64,000 bases of DNA from Actinokineospora baliensis. Its GTDB lineage: Bacteria > Actinomycetota > Actinomycetes > Mycobacteriales > Pseudonocardiaceae. The position numbers were made by a program, and so were the translations under genes. Shown here in pieces: positions 56,722-64,000 of this stretch. Positions within the stretch are counted from its first letter, which is position 1. Each line of letters begins with the position of its first letter. The stretch lies in contig NZ_JAFBCK010000001.1 in assembly GCF_016907695.1 (NCBI RefSeq), forward strand, positions 558,001-622,000, read 5' to 3'. Under the pieces are notes generated by a model. That model ran no database searches and had not been told where the DNA came from. It saw only the letters and a list, made by a program, of their open reading frames with translations.

Positions 56722-57315
56722 TTAGCTGATCTCCAGCCCATGTGCCGCCGCGAACGCGATAGCGGTGTCCAGGTCGACCTTCGACCCCCGCAGTCGCGCC
56801 CCGACCAACCCGTCCGCGTCCAACCGGGCCCCGCGCAGATCGGCCTTCTCCAAGCGGGTCCCGGTGAGCCGGGCCCCCGTCAGGTCGACCTCCCGCAAGT
56901 CGGCCTCCCGCAGATCGGCCTCGATGAGGTTCGCCTCCCGGAACCGCAGCCCCCGCAACGTGGACTTCTGCAGGGCGGCGCGAGCCAGGCTGACCAGGGT
57001 GAAGTCGCTGTCGCGCACGGTGAACGGCCGGAAGCGGACGTCGGTGAAGGTGGAGCCGATGAACGAGCAGCCGGTGAACTCGCTGTCGGTGAGGGTGGTG
57101 CGGTCGAACACGCAGTTGCGGAAGGCCGAGGTGCGGTGCACGGACTCCCCGAGGTCGGCCCTGGTGAAGCGGCAGTCGACGAACACGCAGCCGGTCGTGG
57201 TCGTGGCGCGCAGGTCGGCGCCGCTGAAGTCGCAGGCGGTGAAGGTCAGCTGGTCCCACTGCTGCTCGTGCAGGTCGGTCTCGCTGAAGTCTTCACCCAC
57301 GGTCTCACTGTCCAC
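56722..57315 (-). CDS. Pentapeptide-repeat protein
   Basis: 197 residues built of the five-residue repeat A(D/N)LxX: ANLIEADLREADLREVDLTG, ARLTGTRLEKADLRGARLDA. Such proteins form a right-handed square helix; some protect DNA gyrase, others have unknown partners. It lies convergent to the TNT toxin-type gene. No clear ribosome-binding site at GTG 57315; an internal GTG (VGEDFSETDL) is possible. Confidence 0.9.
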   Translation of the reverse strand: MDSETVGEDFSETDLHEQQWDQLTFTACDFSGADLRATTTTGCVFVDCRFTRADLGESVHRTSAFRNCVFDRTTLTDSEFTGCSFIGSTFTDVRFRPFTVRDSDFTLVSLARAALQKSTLRGLRFREANLIEADLREADLREVDLTGARLTGTRLEKADLRGARLDADGLVGARLRGSKVDLDTAIAFAAAHGLEIS

Positions 57316-57327
57316 CCGCTCAGCCTG

Positions 57328-57735
57328 TCACGGCACTACGACAACCGGGCGGGCAGCGTCCGCGATGAGGTTGCGGGTGACCCGGCCCTGCCGGGAGCGA
57401 CCGACGACAATGCAGTCAGCGCCTACCTGTTCCGCAGCGGCCTCTATGCCGCGGGCGGGGTCGCCTGCGATGTGCACGACATCCCAGGCGACGCCTATAG
57501 GGTCCAAGTATCGGGTGCCGTCGAGGCGGAGTTCGTCGACGTAGGCCTCGGCGGCTTCTCGGGCGCCAGCGACGCCTATCCCAGTCCAGTAGGCAGGGTT
57601 GGCCAGCGGCTCGACGTACACCAAGACGAGCTTCGCGTGTTCGCGTCTGGCCAGCCCGGCAGACCAGGCGAACGCGTTAAGCGAGGCCTGGCTGCCGTCG
57701 ACCCCGACGACGATGACCGCGAGACCATCCTTCAC
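57328..57735 (-). CDS. Universal stress protein
   Basis: 135 residues from GTG 57735. UspA fold: AVIVVGVDGSQASLNAFAWS at the start, then VVHIAGDPARGIEAAAEQVG, and the C-terminal nucleotide loop VVGRSRQGRVTRNLIADAAR, VVVVP. The loop deviates from the usual G2xG9xGS/T, so ATP binding is uncertain. It is 12 bases upstream of the pentapeptide gene on the same strand and may be co-transcribed with it. Confidence 0.87.
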   Translation of the reverse strand: MKDGLAVIVVGVDGSQASLNAFAWSAGLARREHAKLVLVYVEPLANPAYWTGIGVAGAREAAEAYVDELRLDGTRYLDPIGVAWDVVHIAGDPARGIEAAAEQVGADCIVVGRSRQGRVTRNLIADAARPVVVVP

Positions 57736-57777
57736 GCCTATAGATCGTAGGCGGCTGCGGCATGAATGCTTCTCCAA

Positions 57778-59283
57778 TCATGCGCGGTGGATCGACTGGG
57801 GGAAGCTGAACACCGCGTCCGGGTCGTAGCGGCGGGCGACGCTGTCGAGCCTGCTGAGGTTGGAGCCGTAGTAGGCGGTGCCCCAGTCGGGCATGGCGGT
57901 CTCGATGTAGTTGACGTAGCCACCCGACGCGCCGAGGCGACCCAGCGCGTCGCGCACCTGGGCGACGGATCGGTTCGCCGCCTCTTGTTTGTCCACTGTG
58001 GTCTTTTGGTAGATCTGGACGGTGCCGAGCGCCTTGCGGTGCGGGAACGCCGTCGCCGACGGGTCTACCCGCGAAACGGCGCCGCCGAGGGAATCCAGCA
58101 GCAGGTCCATGTCCGTGCGGCCGTCGATCACCTCGACCAGGGCGGCCGGTTCTGCGATGGGGTTGGTAATCACGCGCGAAGAGGCGGCGAAGGTGCTCCT
58201 GGGCAGGCTTTCCGGCGTGCAGTTGGTCCGCTGGGCGCACCCCGCGAAGTAGCGCATCGCGTCGAGGTAAGACTTCTGCTGCACGAACCGGTTGCTGGGC
58301 TTGCCGGTGTTGACGATGAACCGGTCCAGCATCGGGTTGAGAGCTGTCTGGGGGCCGATGAAGCACCCGCTCAGCCGTGCGGCCGGGGTCGGTCCGCCGG
58401 TGACCACGACCGTTGACCAGAGTTCGTCCGGCGCGTTCACGGCCCACTCTTGCCACGCACCGACCACAGCGGCAGCCGAGCCCTCGGGGAAGCCGAGCTG
58501 GAAGACCGTGACCGCGGGGGCCGGTTCGGTGGAGAAGGTGAACGAGGTGACGATGCCGAAGTTGCCTCCCCCGCCTCCGCGTAGTGCCCAGAAGAGGTCG
58601 TCTTCGTTGTTGGGAGTCGCAGTGCGAACAACGCTGTCCGCGGTGACCACCTGAGCTGAGACAAGGCGGTCGCACGTAAGGCCGTACTTGCGGGTGAGTA
58701 CGCCTAGGCCGCCGCCAAGGGTGAGCCCGGCGATGCCAACGGTGGGGCACGTGCCCGCGGGCAGGCAGCGGCCTGCTGCGGCAAGAGCGGTGTAGACGTC
58801 GATGAGCCGAGCACCTGCGCCGATCACGGCCGTTCCGTCGGGCCGGACGTCCACTGCGGACATTCCACGGACGTCGACGATGAGCCCGCCTTCCGGCGCG
58901 GAGTACCCGGCATAGCTGTGTCCACCGCTGCGCGCGGCGATCGGCAGGTAAGAGTCACGAGCCACGGCGACACAGGCCTGCACGTGGTCGCTGGTCGTGC
59001 ACAGCGCCACGGCCGCTGGCTTCCGCTGGTCATAGAGGGGGTTGTACGACAGCCTTGCCTTGTCGAAGCCCTCGTCACCAGGTTGACGTAGTGCGCCGCC
59101 GAGCCGTTTGCGCAGACCGTCGAAGTCAGGCGGTACCGCGGCTGGGCGCGTGGGCTCAGGCACGGCGCTTGGCGTAGTGGTCGACGACTGCGCCCCTCCC
59201 TGCTGTCCGCCTACCGAACACGAGACGGCCGTGGCCGCCGCGCCAACACCGGCCGCCCGCAGAAAGACCCTCCTGCTGAACAC
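57778..59283 (-). CDS. Exported FAD-linked oxidase, berberine-bridge-enzyme type
   Basis: 501 residues from GTG 59283 behind GGGGAGG. N-terminal twin-arginine signal SRRVFLRAAGVGAAATAVSC, then a Ser/Thr/Pro linker, an FAD_binding_4 domain and a C-terminal BBE segment (YYGSNLSRLDSVARRYDPDA). The covalent-flavin His is in ARSGGHSYAGYS and a Cys in GTCPTVGIAGLTLGGG, so FAD is probably held by both residues, as in bicovalent flavoenzymes. They oxidise alcohols, sugars or secondary-metabolite intermediates; substrate unknown. Cys 28 after the signal might be lipidated, though the lipobox (AVSC) is weak. Confidence 0.9.
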   Translation of the reverse strand: MFSRRVFLRAAGVGAAATAVSCSVGGQQGGAQSSTTTPSAVPEPTRPAAVPPDFDGLRKRLGGALRQPGDEGFDKARLSYNPLYDQRKPAAVALCTTSDHVQACVAVARDSYLPIAARSGGHSYAGYSAPEGGLIVDVRGMSAVDVRPDGTAVIGAGARLIDVYTALAAAGRCLPAGTCPTVGIAGLTLGGGLGVLTRKYGLTCDRLVSAQVVTADSVVRTATPNNEDDLFWALRGGGGGNFGIVTSFTFSTEPAPAVTVFQLGFPEGSAAAVVGAWQEWAVNAPDELWSTVVVTGGPTPAARLSGCFIGPQTALNPMLDRFIVNTGKPSNRFVQQKSYLDAMRYFAGCAQRTNCTPESLPRSTFAASSRVITNPIAEPAALVEVIDGRTDMDLLLDSLGGAVSRVDPSATAFPHRKALGTVQIYQKTTVDKQEAANRSVAQVRDALGRLGASGGYVNYIETAMPDWGTAYYGSNLSRLDSVARRYDPDAVFSFPQSIHRA

Positions 59284-59460
59284 GCCCCGACCTCCCCGAC
59301 CCGCTCCACAGTGTCCCCGGTCACAAAGCCCGATCACACCAGCCGATCACATCACGCGGACGCCCGCCGCGCATAGCCCCAGGTCCAGACCAGACCGAGT
59401 TGTCCACAGGTCCGCGGCACCCCCTGTACCCGGGCGCCGACCGGTGGCAGGGTGGCCGGT

Positions 59461-60429
59461 GTGACAAAGTCATTCGCATCCAGCGCCGACCTCGAGCGCA
59501 AAGTCGAGACCTTCACCGAGCTGGCCGACGGCGTCTACGCGTTGACCGCCGAGGGCGATCCCAACGTCGGGGCCATCGAGGGCGAGGACTTCCTGGTCTG
59601 CTTCGAGGCGCGGGCCACCCCGGTCGCCGCCCGCCGCTGGCTCGAGCAGCTGCGCGAGCGCACCGACAAGCCCGTGCGGTACCTGGTGCTCAGCCACTAC
59701 CACGCGGTGCGGGTGCTGGGCGCGAGCGCGTTCGACGCCCAGGAGATCGTCACGCACGAGACCACCAGGATGCTGATCGCCGAGCGCGGCGAGGCGGACT
59801 GGGCCAGCGAGCTGGGCCGGATGCCCCGGCTGTTCGAGGAGCCCGACAGCGTCCCCGGCCTGACCTGGCCGACGCTGACCTTCACCGACCGGATGGTCAT
59901 CCCGCTCGGCGGCGACCGGGGCGATCTGGTGCTGGCCTACTGCGGGCGCGGGCACACCGCGGGCGACATCGTCGCCTGGCTGCCCAAACACAAGATCCTC
60001 TTCGCCGGTGACCTGGTGGAGTCGCAGGCCGCGCTGTACACCGGCGACGCCTTCCACGACGACTGGGCGACTTCCACTTTGGACACCGTGGCCACCTTCC
60101 CGGCCGAGCTGCTCGTGGGCGGCCGCGGCGCGGTCGCCAGGGGCAGCGCCGAGGTGGCCGCGGCCATCGCGCAGAGCCGCCACTTCCTCGACGAGCTGCG
60201 CCGCATCGTCGGCGACACGCACCGCAGGGGCGGCACGGTCGCGGAGGCGTTCCGGGCCACGCACGCCGCGCTGGAGCCCGAGTACGGCCGCTGGCCGATC
60301 TTCGAGCACTGCCTGCCCTTCGACGTGCAGCGCTACTGGGACGAGCTCGACGGGCACGACTGGCCGGTCGTGTGGACCGCCGAGCGCGACCGCGAGGTGT
60401 GGGCGGCGCTGCAGGACGGCCAGCGGTGA
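59461..60429 (+). CDS. Metallo-beta-lactamase-fold hydrolase with altered metal motif
   Basis: 322 residues from GTG 59461 (GTG 59452 also in frame). The fold is clear: LTAEGDPNVGAIEGEDFLVC, then LSHYHAVRVLGASAF, then CGRGHTAGDIVAWLP, ILFAGDLVE. The normal HxHxDH metal motif reads H-Y-H-A-V-R: the last Asp and His are replaced. The third His and the GD(L) Asp remain. Either one metal only is bound or the activity differs. Stop overlaps the start of the FAD hydroxylase gene (GTGA), so the two are coupled and probably act in one catabolic pathway. Confidence 0.85.
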   Translation: MTKSFASSADLERKVETFTELADGVYALTAEGDPNVGAIEGEDFLVCFEARATPVAARRWLEQLRERTDKPVRYLVLSHYHAVRVLGASAFDAQEIVTHETTRMLIAERGEADWASELGRMPRLFEEPDSVPGLTWPTLTFTDRMVIPLGGDRGDLVLAYCGRGHTAGDIVAWLPKHKILFAGDLVESQAALYTGDAFHDDWATSTLDTVATFPAELLVGGRGAVARGSAEVAAAIAQSRHFLDELRRIVGDTHRRGGTVAEAFRATHAALEPEYGRWPIFEHCLPFDVQRYWDELDGHDWPVVWTAERDREVWAALQDGQR

Positions 60430-61982
60430 TCGAGCCGGTCCTCGTCGTCGGCGCGGGCCCGGTCGGCATGACCGGCGCCCTGGTCCTGGCCAGGCACGGC
60501 GTGCCGAGCGTGGTGGTCGACGCGCTGCCAGGGCGGATGCTGGAGGGCAGCAGGGCGATCTGCGTGCAGCGCGACGTGCTCGACGTGCTGGAGCGGGTCG
60601 GCGCGGGCCACGAGGTGGTCGAGCGGGGCGTCACCTGGTACTCGGGGCGGATCTTCTACCGGGGCGACGAGGTGTTCTCGATGACGCTGCCGCAGCCGGC
60701 CCCCGGGCACTTCCCGCCGTTCGTGAACACCCCGCAGAACAGCATCGAGCACGTGCTGGAGCGGCGGGTGCTGGCCGAGCCGCTGATCCAGCTGCGCTAC
60801 CGCACCAAGGCCGTCGCCATCAGCCAGGACGCCGACGGCGTGACCCTGGAGGTGGCGGGGCCCGACGGGCCGGACACGCTGCGCGGGTCGCACTGCATCG
60901 CCGCCGACGGCAACCGCTCGACGCTGCGCAAGCTGCTCGGCGTGCCGTTCGAGGGGCACTCCTTCGGGGACAAGTTCCTGATCACCGACATCCGGGCGGA
61001 GTTCGACTTCCCGGTGCCGGAGCGGCGGTTCTACTTCGACCCGGAGTGGAACCCGGGCCGCCAGGCGCTGCTGCACCCGCAGCCGGACTCGGTGTGGCGC
61101 ATCGACTGGCAGGTGCCAGACGAGTACGACCTGACCGAGGAGCAGGCCAACGGCGACCTGGACAAGCGGATCAGGACCGTCATCGGTGACATCGACTACG
61201 AGCTGGTCTGGGCGTCGCTCTACCGCTTCCACCAGCGGCGGGTGCCCACGATGCAGGTCGACCGGGTGGTGCTGGCAGGCGACTCGGCGCACATCATGAG
61301 CCCGTTCGGCGCGCGCGGGATGAACTCGGGGCTGGCGGACGTGGAGAACGCGGCGTGGAAGATCGCCGCCATCCGGTCCGGTTGGGGCGGGCCGGGGCTG
61401 CTGGCCAGCTACGACCTCGAGCGCGGCCCGGCCACCGACGAGAACCTGCGGGTGACCAGCACGACCATGCGGTTCCTGTGCCCGGCCGACGAGGGCGAGT
61501 GGGAGCGGCGGCGCGACATCCTGGAGCGCAGCGTCACCGACCGGTCGGTGAGCGCGGAGATCGACTCCGGCAAGTTGTCCGAGCCGTTCTGGTACCTGGA
61601 GTCGCCGCTGACCACGAGGGCCACGGCCGAGGAGATCGCGGCGTTCCCCACCGAACCGGGGGTGCCCAGGCCGCCGTTGCCCGGCGTGCTGTGCCCGGAC
61701 TTCGGCTTCCCGGACGGGAGCCGGTTGCGCGACCACCTCGGGGTCCGGTTCACCTTGTTGGTGGCGGCGGACACGGCAGCGGACACAGTCGAGGGCCCCG
61801 TTGATCCAGCCGACCCCGGGCACGGCCTGGAAGTCGTCGTCTTACCGCAGGGACAGACGAGTGTGGACGTTCCCGAGGGCGGGGGTGTCCTGGTGCGGCC
61901 GGACGGTTTCATCGCCGCGGTGCTGCCGCGAGGGGCCTCGCTCGACGACGCGTTGCGGCGCGCCACCGGGTGGGTGGCCTGA
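60426..61982 (+). CDS. FAD-dependent aromatic monooxygenase (PHBH/MhpA type)
   Basis: 518 residues. Dinucleotide loop VLVVGAGPVGMTGALVLARH, the second FAD motif LAGDSAHIMSPFGARGMNSG, and a C-terminal thioredoxin-like segment of about 90 residues, as in class A flavoprotein hydroxylases such as 3-(3-hydroxyphenyl)propionate hydroxylase and its relatives. Substrate is likely a phenol or aromatic acid. Coupled to the metallo-hydrolase-fold gene upstream, which might process its product. Confidence 0.9.
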   Translation: MIEPVLVVGAGPVGMTGALVLARHGVPSVVVDALPGRMLEGSRAICVQRDVLDVLERVGAGHEVVERGVTWYSGRIFYRGDEVFSMTLPQPAPGHFPPFVNTPQNSIEHVLERRVLAEPLIQLRYRTKAVAISQDADGVTLEVAGPDGPDTLRGSHCIAADGNRSTLRKLLGVPFEGHSFGDKFLITDIRAEFDFPVPERRFYFDPEWNPGRQALLHPQPDSVWRIDWQVPDEYDLTEEQANGDLDKRIRTVIGDIDYELVWASLYRFHQRRVPTMQVDRVVLAGDSAHIMSPFGARGMNSGLADVENAAWKIAAIRSGWGGPGLLASYDLERGPATDENLRVTSTTMRFLCPADEGEWERRRDILERSVTDRSVSAEIDSGKLSEPFWYLESPLTTRATAEEIAAFPTEPGVPRPPLPGVLCPDFGFPDGSRLRDHLGVRFTLLVAADTAADTVEGPVDPADPGHGLEVVVLPQGQTSVDVPEGGGVLVRPDGFIAAVLPRGASLDDALRRATGWVA

Positions 61983-62018
61983 GAGCCTCGGGCTCGGCGT
62001 CAGCCGCGGCGCCGAGCC

Positions 62019-63734
62019 CTAGGACTTGATCTCCACCGGTCGGAGCGCGGCCGGGGCGGACGCGGGTACCGCCGGGCTGGCCGGGGGCACCTGCGCGACC
62101 CGGCGGTAGTCGGCGCCCTGGTCAGGGCGGGGATCGGGTTCGCCGTTGTTCGGCCAGAACGAGAACGCGCGTTCGGCCTGGGCGGTGATGGTCAGGGAGG
62201 GGTTCACGCCGAGGTTGGCGGTGATGGCGGAGCCGTCGACGACCGAGAGCCCCGGGTAGTGGTGCACCCGGTGGTAGGGGTCGAGGACACCGTCGTCGGC
62301 GGTGGCGCCGATGGGGCACCCGCCGATGAAGTGCGCGGTCAGCGGGATGTTGGCCAGCTCGCCCCAGGTACCGCCGGGCATGCCGCCGATGTGCTTGGCG
62401 GTGAGCTGGTTCGCGTCGTAGCCCGCCTGGATGAACGACGGGTTGGGCTCGCCGTGGCCCTGCCTGGAGGTGTACTTGCGGCGGCCGAACAGGCCCCGGC
62501 GGGTGTAGGTGGTGATGGAGTTGTCCAGGCTCTGCATCACCAGCAGGATCACCGTGCGCTCGCTCCACCGGTAGCCCTGCAGCAGCCGGGCCGTCTGGAC
62601 GGGGTGCCGGGCGGCGAACCTGAGGGCCTGGCGGTAGCGCGGTACCGGCAGTGAACCGTCGGTGGCGAGGGTTTGCAGCAGGCTCATGGCGTTGCTGCCC
62701 TTGCCGTAGCGGACCGGTTCGATGTGGGTGTTCTCGTCGGGGTGGAAGGACGACGTGATCGCGACCCCCCGGCTGTAGTCGTGGGCGGGGTCCACTGTGG
62801 TGCGTCCCGCGCCGACGATCGATTCGGAGTTGGTGCGGGTGAGCTCGCCCAGGCGCGGCGAGAGCTTCGGCAGTGAACCGGTGTCGCGCATGGCGTGCAG
62901 CAGGTTCTGCGTGCCCCAGGTACCCGCCGCTAAGACGACCTGCCCGGCCGTGATGGTGGTGCGGAACCTCTTAGAGCGTGTGCCGGTCTTACGCAGATCC
63001 AGTTCGTACCCGCCATCTCCCCGCGGGCGGACGGCGGTGACCGTCGTGAGTGGAATGACCTGCGCGCCGTTCTTCTCCGCCAGGTAGAGGTAGTTCTTCA
63101 CGAGCGTGTTCTTGGCGCCAACACGGCACCCGGTCATGCAGGAGCCGCACTCCGTGCACCCCACCCGCTTGGGCCCCTCGCCACCGAAGAACGGGTCGTC
63201 GACGGTCTCACCCGGAGAGCCGAAGAACACCCCCACCGGCGTCGGGTGGTAGCTGTCGGCGACGTCCATCTCCGCGGCGACCTTCTGCATGACCTCGTCC
63301 GACGGCGTCACTGTGGGGTTCGTGACGACCCCCAGCATCCGCGTCGCCTGGTCGTAGTGCGGCGCCAACTCGGCTTCCCAGTCGGTGATGTGCGCCCACT
63401 GCCGGTCTTGGTAGAAGGGCTTGAGCGGCCGGTAGAGCGTATTCGCGTAGACCAGCGACCCGCCGCCGACGCCTGCGCCCGCGAGCACCAGCACGTCCTT
63501 GAGCAGGTGGATCCGCTGGATGCCGTAGCAGCCCAGCGGCGGCGCCCAGAGGTACTTGCGAACGTCCCACGAGGTCTTGGCGAACTCGTCGTCGGCGAAC
63601 CGGCGGCCCGCTTCGACCACGGCGACCCGGTAGCCCTTCTCGGTCAGCCGGAGCGCGGCGACGCTGCCGCCGAACCCGGAACCCACCACCACGACGTCGT
63701 AGTCCGGCTTGTTACCGGTGAGTTGCGCGCCCAT
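62019..63734 (-). CDS. GMC oxidoreductase, ChoD-like (cholesterol oxidase family)
   Basis: 571 residues from ATG 63734. N-terminal FAD loop VVVVGSGFGGSVAALRLTEK; GYRVAVVEAGRRFADDEFAK, LWAPPLGCYGIQRIHLL and LAGAGVGGGSLVYANTLY follow M. tuberculosis ChoD (Rv3409c) closely. A Cys-rich segment CTECGSCMTGCRVGAKNTLV is present as in ChoD. C-terminal GMC part: DPYHRVHHYPGLSVVDGSAI, TANLGVNPSLTITAQAERA with the catalytic His/Asn region. Whether the real substrate is a sterol is unproven in this family. Confidence 0.93.
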   Translation of the reverse strand: MGAQLTGNKPDYDVVVVGSGFGGSVAALRLTEKGYRVAVVEAGRRFADDEFAKTSWDVRKYLWAPPLGCYGIQRIHLLKDVLVLAGAGVGGGSLVYANTLYRPLKPFYQDRQWAHITDWEAELAPHYDQATRMLGVVTNPTVTPSDEVMQKVAAEMDVADSYHPTPVGVFFGSPGETVDDPFFGGEGPKRVGCTECGSCMTGCRVGAKNTLVKNYLYLAEKNGAQVIPLTTVTAVRPRGDGGYELDLRKTGTRSKRFRTTITAGQVVLAAGTWGTQNLLHAMRDTGSLPKLSPRLGELTRTNSESIVGAGRTTVDPAHDYSRGVAITSSFHPDENTHIEPVRYGKGSNAMSLLQTLATDGSLPVPRYRQALRFAARHPVQTARLLQGYRWSERTVILLVMQSLDNSITTYTRRGLFGRRKYTSRQGHGEPNPSFIQAGYDANQLTAKHIGGMPGGTWGELANIPLTAHFIGGCPIGATADDGVLDPYHRVHHYPGLSVVDGSAITANLGVNPSLTITAQAERAFSFWPNNGEPDPRPDQGADYRRVAQVPPASPAVPASAPAALRPVEIKS

Positions 63735-63810
63735 GGGCGCCAGGCTAAGCGCAGGCGGCGGCAGCGGGCTAGGGCCCGAACGGATTTTTCTGTGACCGCC
63801 GGTAACAGAG

Positions 63811-64000
63811 TCAGCCCAGGTCGGACCGCAGCAGCCCGAACAGCACCATGTCCCTGCGCTGCCCGCCGCGCAGCTGCGCCCCGCGCGCCACGCCCTCCTC
63901 GCGCAGGCCCGCACCGGCGATCGCCCGGCGCGCGGCCACGTTGGTCACGTCGGTGGACGCCTCGACCCGGTCCAGGTCGGTCGTGGCGAACAGGTGCTCC
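63811..64000 (-). CDS. GNAT-family N-acetyltransferase (5' end beyond window)
   Basis: 63 codons of the C-terminal end are visible: LDRVEASTDVTNVAARRAIA, GAGLREEGVARGAQLRGGQR, RDMVLFGLLRSDLG, stop. The pattern N-x-A-A-R-R-A-I-x-x-A-G-x-x-x-E-G is the RimJ/RimL-like GNAT end, where Asn and Arg contact acetyl-CoA. Acceptor unknown. It is cut by the end of the window. Confidence 0.85.
   Translation of the reverse strand, partial: EHLFATTDLDRVEASTDVTNVAARRAIAGAGLREEGVARGAQLRGGQRRDMVLFGLLRSDLG

Overview
The window is very G+C-rich, gene-dense DNA with GTG/TTG starts, many 1-8 base gene overlaps and hairpin terminators without U-runs. It looks like a chromosomal segment of a filamentous actinomycete, most likely Pseudonocardiaceae (Actinokineospora/Saccharothrix-like). 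The strongest evidence is gene order: chorismate mutase, uvrD1/pcrA, an M23 peptidase, sucC, sucD, a DUF5336 protein, a DUF6350 protein, purN and purH run in the same order as Mycobacterium tuberculosis Rv0948c-Rv0957. FolD plus DUF3017, and GuaA and ChoD-type genes, are further actinobacterial markers. No rRNA, tRNA, CRISPR array or intact insertion sequence was found.

Layout. 1-5.5 kb: two receptor-type Ser/Thr kinases and two paralogous membrane-anchored proteins with an NTF2-like outer domain. 5.5-20.5 kb: the conserved core (chorismate mutase with a probable aromatic-codon leader peptide, PcrA, succinyl-CoA ligase, PurN/PurH), interrupted by a serine hydrolase and a large membrane protein. 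20.5-27.6 kb: a thioesterase, then the SOS mutasome imuA'-imuB-(35-aa ORF)-dnaE2 with two perfect LexA boxes. 27.5-32.5 kb: a phosphatase, an aldehyde dehydrogenase, guaA and a degraded insertion-sequence scar. 32.5-36 kb: a divergent PspC-family envelope-stress locus with a two-component system. 36-41 kb: an EamA exporter/LysR pair, a toxin-antitoxin pair and a second, unrecognised two-gene toxin-antitoxin-like cassette flanked by a broken and an intact copy of a DNA glycosylase start. 41-51.5 kb: a third Ser/Thr kinase, an SsgA-like protein, lipoproteins, an inositol-phosphatase-type enzyme, malate dehydrogenase, an XRE regulator, folD-DUF3017 and a transporter/regulator group. 51.5-57.7 kb: a 1,708-residue TNT (NAD+ glycohydrolase) toxin-type protein with about 800 residues of Gln/Trp/Pro repeat, then a pentapeptide-repeat protein and a universal stress protein. 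57.8-64 kb: an exported FAD oxidase, a metallo-hydrolase-fold/FAD-hydroxylase operon, a ChoD-like GMC oxidase and the end of a GNAT acetyltransferase.

Most notable beyond routine annotation: (i) three copies of a ~148-bp imperfectly palindromic element at 11.2, 24.0 and 32.1 kb with shared outer shoulders; (ii) a leader peptide with codons Tyr-Glu-Phe-Phe-Tyr and two hairpins ahead of chorismate mutase, i.e. a candidate attenuator; (iii) the cassette at 39.0-40.4 kb that appears to have inserted into a DNA glycosylase gene and rebuilt its 5' end; (iv) the very long TNT protein with no obvious immunity gene; (v) a mutasome whose second LexA box lies inside the imuA' reading frame while dnaE2 has lost any adjacent box and instead follows a palindromic repeat.

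Functions are inferred from protein sequence by eye; no database search was run, and start codons given are my best choice from ribosome-binding sites and family knowledge.
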